Of a DNA stretch of 39,461 nucleotides, positions 35,324 to 39,461 are shown piece after piece. A program made the position numbers and the translations under genes. The stretch lies in assembly GCA_964476185.1 (NCBI GenBank), contig CAYYZO010000032.1, forward strand, positions 1-39,461, read 5' to 3'. The notes under the pieces were generated by a model. It was given only the letters and a program-made list of their open reading frames with translations. It was not told the DNA's origin and searched no databases. Origin of the DNA: DATNBU01 sp964476185 (GTDB lineage Bacteria > Desulfobacterota > Binatia > UBA1149 > CAITLU01). Positions within the stretch are counted from its first letter, which is position 1. Each line of letters opens with the position of its first letter.

Positions 35324-36747
35324 ACGAGGCGCTTGTAGACGCCGCGCATCGGATCGCGCAGCACGATCGACTCGGCGCCGCGGTCGCCCGTGATGTCGCC
35401 GGCCGAGAACACCTGCACGCCGCTGACCTTGAGGCTCGCGGACGAGAGCGGCGTGCGGTAGCGCGCGGTGCCGACCTCGGCGAGGTGCAGCGCGCAGACG
35501 CGCGCCTGTTCCCACAGCGGCGCGACGAGGCCGAACGTGACGTTGCGGTGCTGCACGCACTCGCCGATCGCCCAGATGCGCGGGTCGAACGTCTGCATCG
35601 TGTCGTCGACGAGGATGCCGCGGTCGCAGCGCACGCCGGCGCTGCGCGCGAGGTCGACCTCCGGCTGGATGCCGATCGCGACGACGACGAGGTCGGCGGC
35701 CAGTTCGCTGCCGTCGTCGAGTCGCACCGAGCGAACTTCGGTCGCGCCGGTCAGCGCGGCGGTGCGCGCGTCGAGACGCACGTCGATCCCGCGCTCGGCG
35801 ATCGACGCGCCGAGCAGCGTCGCGGCCTCTCGATCGAGCTGGCGGTTCATCAACCACGGCCCGTGGTGCACGATCGTCGTCTGCATGCCGCGCGCGCGCA
35901 GCCCGCACGCGGCTTCGGTGCCGAGCAGGCCGCCGCCGACGACGACGGCGCGGCCGCCGCCCTCGGCGCGTCGGAGCATCGCCTCGACGTCGTCGAGGTT
36001 GCGGAAGGTCAGCACGCCGTCGAGCCCGCGCCCCGGCACGTCGAGTTCGCGCGGCCGAGAGCCGGTCGCGATCAGCAGGCGGTCGTACGGGCATCGAAGG
36101 CCCGAGCGCGCCGTCACGATGCGGCGCACGCGGTCGATCGACTCGACCGGGTCGCCGGCCGCGAGCGTGATGCCGCGGCTCTCGTACCAGGCGCGGTCGT
36201 GGCCGGCGATCTCCTCGTACGTCTTCTCGCCGGTCAGCAGGCTCGAGAGCCCGATGCGGTTGTAGCCGCCGCGCGGCTCGGCGCCGAAGACGGTGATGTC
36301 GTAGCGGGTCGGCGCGATCGCGAGCAGCTCCTCGAGCGCGCGTATGCCGGCCATGCCGTTGCCGACGAGCACGAGGCGCGGGCGTCCGCGCCGCGGCACC
36401 GGCTTCAGGTGGCGAGAGGCGATCTCGACGCGGCCGTCGCTGACGCGCACGCGGTGCGTGGCGACCGAGACGTCGGGGTCCTCGAGGCAGCGCCCCGTCG
36501 CCAGATTGTAGTGGTGCTTGTAGAGCGGCGACGCGACGACGACCTGGCCGTCGAGGTCGCCGACGATGCCGCGCGCGAGCACGTTCGCGCGGCCCTTGGG
36601 ATCGGCGTTGTCGATCGCGTAGACGCCGTCGGCCGTGCGGAAGATCGCGACCTGCTGGTCGTCGACGAGAGCGCCGACGCCGCTCCACGGCAGGATGTCG
36701 TCGAGCGCGCAGACGTCGCGCCAGGCCATGGCGGCCGCGGCGCTCAT
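35324..36747 (-). CDS. NirD domain fused to FAD/NAD(P)H reductase (NasC/NirB N-terminal-like), C-terminus in gap
   Basis: The protein starts with a NirD-type Rieske-fold domain (about 9-112: ANVLARGIVGD, VVASPLYKHHYNLATGRCLEDP). The CxH/CxxH cluster ligands of true Rieske proteins are absent, as in E. coli NirD. Residues 124-474 are a pyridine-nucleotide disulfide-type oxidoreductase: GNGMAG (129-134) for FAD, ATGSRP, VVVGGGLLGTEAA for NAD(P)H, and WAIGECVQ. It resembles the N-terminal half of NirB and NasC, without the siroheme domains. It probably passes NADH electrons to NasA, with the NirD part available to NirB. ATG 36747 overlaps the nirB stop (ATGA); an ATG at 36729 is an alternative. 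The end is in the gap. Confidence 0.85.
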
Positions 36748-39263
36748 CGCGCCACCGCCCGGCGGCGGCCCTCGGCCTCCGCGGCCGTCGCGGGCCGGAT
36801 CTGGCCGCGCTCCTCGACGAACAGCACGTCGGGGTCGGCGCGGTCGTCGTTGACGAAGTGGCGGAAGCGCCGGAGCGTCTTCGGGTCCTCGACCGCCTTT
36901 TTCCACTCGCACTCGTAGTTCGCGACGATCGCCTGCATGTCGGTCTCGAGCGACGCCGCGATGCCGAGCGAATCGTCGCAGACGACGGCGCGAAGGTAGT
37001 CGAGGCCGCCCTCGAGGTTCTCGAGCCAGACCGACGTGCGCTGCAGGCGGTCGGCCGTGCGCACGTAGAACATCAGGAAGCGGTCGATGAAGCGCACGAG
37101 CGTCGCCTCGTCGAGGTCGGACGCGAGCAGGTCGGCGTGGCGCGGCTTCATGCCGCCGTTGCCGCAGACGTAGAGGTTCCAGCCCTTCTCGGTGGCGATG
37201 ACGCCGACGTCCTTGCCCTGCGCCTCGGCGCACTCGCGCGTGCAGCCGGACACCGCCATCTTCAGCTTGTGCGGCGAGCGCAGTCCGCGATAGCGCTGCT
37301 CGACGCGGATCGCCATCGCCACGGAATCCTGCACGCCGTAGCGGCACCAGGTGCTGCCGACGCAGGATTTGACCGTCCGCAGCGCCTTGCCGTAGGCATG
37401 GCCGGATTCGAAACCCGCGTCGATGAGGTCCTTCCAGACCAGCGGCAGCTGCTCGACGCGCGCGCCGAAGAGGTCGATCCTCTGCGCGCCGGTGATCTTG
37501 GTGTAGAGCCCGAATTTCTTCGCCACTTCGCCCAGCGCGATGAGCTTCGCCGGGGTGATTTCCCCGCCCGGGACGCGCGGCACGACCGAGTAGGTGCCGT
37601 CCTTCTGCAGGTTGGCGAGGAAGTAGTCGTTGGTGTCCTGTAGCGGCGCGTGCTTCGGCTTCAGGATCATTTCGTTCCAGCAGGAGGCGAAGATCGAGGC
37701 CGCCACCGGCTTGCAGATGTCGCAGCCCCTGCCCCGGCCGTGCTGCGCGAGCAGCTCATCGAAGCTCTTGATGCCGTTGATCCGGATGAGGTGGAAGAGC
37801 TCCTGGCGGGAGTGCGTGAAGTGCTCGCACAGGTGGTTGTTGACGCGGAAGCCGCGCTTCTTCATCTCCGCGTCGAGGATCTGCTTGGTCATCGGCGCGC
37901 AGCCGCCGCAGCTGGTGGCGGCCTTGGTCGCCTTCTTCAGGGCGCCCAGCGTCTGGCTGCCGGCGTCGATCGCCGCGCACAGCGCGCCTTTCGTCACCCC
38001 GTTGCAGGAGCAGATCAGCGCCGAGTCCGGCAGCATCTCGATGCCGAGGCCTTTCTTCCCCTCGCGCGCAGGGAGGATCAGTTCCTCGGGATGCTCGGGC
38101 AGCGGCATCGGGTTGAGCGCCATCTGCAGCAGCGTGCCGTAGTCGGCGGCGTCGCCGACCAGGATCGCGCCCAGCAGCTGCTTGCGGTCTTCCGCGACCA
38201 CCAGTTTCTTGTAGACCCCGGCTGCCTCGTCGGTGTACACGTAATTGAGCGCGCCCGGCGCGCTGCCGTGGGCGTCGCCGATCGAGCACACGTCCACGCC
38301 CATGAGCTTCAGCTTGGTGCTCATGTCGGCGCCGAGGAACTGCAGCTGCGTCTCGCCGAGCAGGTGGCGCGCGGCCACTTCGGCCATCTGGTATCCCGGC
38401 GCGACCAGGCCGAAGGTGCGGCCTTCCCAGAGCGCGCACTCGCCGATGGCGTAGATGTCCGGATTCGTCGTCTGGCAGTGCGAGTTGATCTGGATGCCGC
38501 CGCGCTCGCCGACCGCCAGCCCAGCGCCGCGCGCCAGTTCGTCGCGCGGGCGGATGCCGGCGGAAAAGACGATGAGGTCCGCTTCCAGGCTGGTGCCGTC
38601 GGCGAACACCAGTTTGTGCTTGCGCTCGGCGCCGTCGACGATCTCTTTCGTGCTCTTCTGCAGGTGGATGCGCGCGCCCAGCGCCTCGATCTTGCGGCGC
38701 AGGAGCCGGCCGGCGGAATCATCCAGCTGCACCGCCATCAGGCGGGAGGCGAACTCGACGACGTGCGTTTCGAGGCCGAGATCCTGCAGGGCCTTCGCCG
38801 CCTCGAGGCCGAGCAGCCCGCCGCCGATGACGACGCCGACCTTCGAGCGCAGGGCGGTGGCGGCGATGACTTCGAGGTCCTCGATGGTGCGGTAGACGAA
38901 GCAGTCCCTGCGGTCCCTCCCCGACACCGGCGGCACGAAGGGATAGGAACCGGTCGCGATCACCAGCTTGTCGTAGGGCACTTCCTTGTAGCGCGCCGAG
39001 CGCACGACCTTGTTGACCGGATCGATGACGAGGACGCCGTCATTCAGGCGCAGCGTGACGCCGTGCTCCTGGAAGAACTTGTCCGGCACGACGTTCAGGT
39101 CCTTGGCGCTCTTGCCGGAGAAAAAACTCGTCAATTGCACGCGGTCGTAGGCGGGACGCGGTTCCTCGCTGAAGACGGTGATCTCGCAGTCCCTGCTGCG
39201 CTTGGCCAGCTGTTCCAGGAAGCGCTGGCCGACCATGCCGTTGCCGATGACGGCAATGCGCAT
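36744..39263 (-). CDS. nirB: NirB, NADH-dependent assimilatory nitrite reductase large subunit
   Basis: NirB reduces nitrite to ammonium with six electrons from NADH, through FAD, [2Fe-2S] and siroheme-[4Fe-4S]. The 839-residue length matches the family. Domains in order: FAD (GNGMVG, 7-12), NAD (VIGGGLLGLEAA, 145-156), BFD-like [2Fe-2S] (C418, C420, C452, C455), a further CxxC (C514/C517), sulfite/nitrite reductase ferredoxin-like half domain, and the siroheme/[4Fe-4S] motif C634-x5-C640 ... C674-x3-C678. It lacks nothing essential. The ATG lies one base after the nrtD stop. The N-terminal two thirds are Lys-rich and lower in GC than the rest of the window, unlike the C-terminal part. Confidence 0.96.
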   Translation of the reverse strand: MRIAVIGNGMVGQRFLEQLAKRSRDCEITVFSEEPRPAYDRVQLTSFFSGKSAKDLNVVPDKFFQEHGVTLRLNDGVLVIDPVNKVVRSARYKEVPYDKLVIATGSYPFVPPVSGRDRRDCFVYRTIEDLEVIAATALRSKVGVVIGGGLLGLEAAKALQDLGLETHVVEFASRLMAVQLDDSAGRLLRRKIEALGARIHLQKSTKEIVDGAERKHKLVFADGTSLEADLIVFSAGIRPRDELARGAGLAVGERGGIQINSHCQTTNPDIYAIGECALWEGRTFGLVAPGYQMAEVAARHLLGETQLQFLGADMSTKLKLMGVDVCSIGDAHGSAPGALNYVYTDEAAGVYKKLVVAEDRKQLLGAILVGDAADYGTLLQMALNPMPLPEHPEELILPAREGKKGLGIEMLPDSALICSCNGVTKGALCAAIDAGSQTLGALKKATKAATSCGGCAPMTKQILDAEMKKRGFRVNNHLCEHFTHSRQELFHLIRINGIKSFDELLAQHGRGRGCDICKPVAASIFASCWNEMILKPKHAPLQDTNDYFLANLQKDGTYSVVPRVPGGEITPAKLIALGEVAKKFGLYTKITGAQRIDLFGARVEQLPLVWKDLIDAGFESGHAYGKALRTVKSCVGSTWCRYGVQDSVAMAIRVEQRYRGLRSPHKLKMAVSGCTRECAEAQGKDVGVIATEKGWNLYVCGNGGMKPRHADLLASDLDEATLVRFIDRFLMFYVRTADRLQRTSVWLENLEGGLDYLRAVVCDDSLGIAASLETDMQAIVANYECEWKKAVEDPKTLRRFRHFVNDDRADPDVLFVEERGQIRPATAAEAEGRRRAVAR

Positions 39264-39264
39264 G

Positions 39265-39461
39265 TCAGGCAGCCTGTTTCAGTTGCTTGCGGTAGAGGAA
39301 ATCCATGACCGTGGTGCGCAGTTCCATGTAGCGATGGCTGCCGGCCAGTTCGAGCCGCTCGCGCGGCCGCGGCAGGTCCACTTCGACGATGCCGCCGATG
39401 CGCGCCGCCGGGCCGTTGGTCATCATCACGATGCGGTCGGACAGCAGCACCGCCTCGTCGA
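39265..39461 (-). CDS. nrtD: Nitrate ABC transporter ATP-binding subunit, C-terminal end (5' end outside window)
   Basis: Only the last 65 residues are present. They include DEAVLLSDRIVMMTNGPAA, the H-loop-distal block typical of NrtC/NrtD/NasD/SsuB-like ATPases, and end with the RYMELRTTVMDFLYRKQ motif seen in nitrate/cyanate transporters. The protein stops without the NrtA-like extension that marks NrtC, so it is the NrtD type. It would energise ATP-driven uptake of nitrate or nitrite and heads the visible part of the operon; its stop is one base from the nirB ATG. Confidence 0.8.
   Translation of the reverse strand, partial: DEAVLLSDRIVMMTNGPAARIGGIVEVDLPRPRERLELAGSHRYMELRTTVMDFLYRKQLKQAA

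Noticed and set aside
32980..36918. 1312-codon plus-strand open frame opposite the nasA/NirD-FAD region
   Set aside because: Antisense shadow with no recognisable domains, passing through a gap; the opposite strand carries clear enzyme motifs.

Overview
The window is a high-GC stretch (most of it roughly 70-75% GC by eye) from a Gram-negative bacterium. It carries a FadL-type outer-membrane protein, several exported proteins with signal peptides, and Cys-rich CGNG...CDDG and DVDCGG repeats. From memory, these repeats and the dockerin-like module followed by a Thr linker are common in Myxococcota, Desulfobacterota and especially Binatota-type draft genomes. The phylum is an inference, not a demonstrated fact. 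Three runs of exactly 100 N (15051, 22450, 35224) show that this is a scaffold with placeholder gaps, and each gap interrupts coding sequence.

Layout. (1) 1-5.9 kb, plus strand: a tightly coupled Fe-S assembly operon sufB(partial)-sufC-sufD-sufS-sufU-sufT, followed by a TerB-like gene and a hairpin/T-tract terminator. (2) 6.0-8.3 kb: a split-barrel flavin/F420-type enzyme and a TetR regulator are divergently transcribed from face-to-face overlapping promoters that share a duplicated palindromic operator. A short-chain dehydrogenase converges on the regulator. (3) 8.5-13.1 kb: a second SDR, a glutathione transferase, an aldehyde dehydrogenase, and a TetR-alpha/beta-hydrolase pair, which together look like metabolism of small carbonyl or xenobiotic compounds. 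(4) 13.5-15.2 kb: a ferritin-like di-iron protein overlapping a PLP enzyme of the D-threonine aldolase/DSD1 family, which is cut by gap 1. (5) 15.6-20.4 kb: an exported dockerin-like three-repeat protein, a large MscS-type channel with a long extracytoplasmic coiled coil, a MAPEG protein and a small DVDCGG-repeat exported protein. (6) 20.5-27.3 kb: a large membrane protein (gap 2) downstream of an LLM-class flavin/F420 oxidoreductase with a long hairpin-rich leader, then FadL, a membrane-anchored nuclease-fold protein and NnrS. (7) 27.5-32.5 kb, minus strand: an exported serine beta-lactamase-like hydrolase, an 854-residue exported Cys-rich/beta-helix protein, and a small exported split-barrel-like protein. 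(8) 32.6-39.5 kb, minus strand: a nitrate assimilation operon, nrtD(partial)-nirB-[NirD+FAD reductase fusion]-(gap 3)-nasA.

The nitrate operon is coherent. ABC import of nitrate feeds NasA, which makes nitrite, and siroheme NirB reduces nitrite to ammonium. The NirD domain is fused to the NADH/FAD reductase that presumably feeds NasA. The NirB half nearest the window edge is visibly poorer in GC and richer in Lys than its surroundings, which suggests transfer or a scaffold join.

Seven promoter-like sites were found by eye, each with exactly 17 bases between a TTG-type -35 and the -10. Three put the transcription start at or within a few bases of the ATG, which suggests leaderless mRNAs. No tRNA, rRNA, CRISPR array, insertion sequence or phage gene was seen. 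No wholly new multi-gene system was recognised. The best leads are the duplicated-operator divergent promoter, the structured leader of the LLM gene, the NirD-reductase fusion and the exported repeat proteins.
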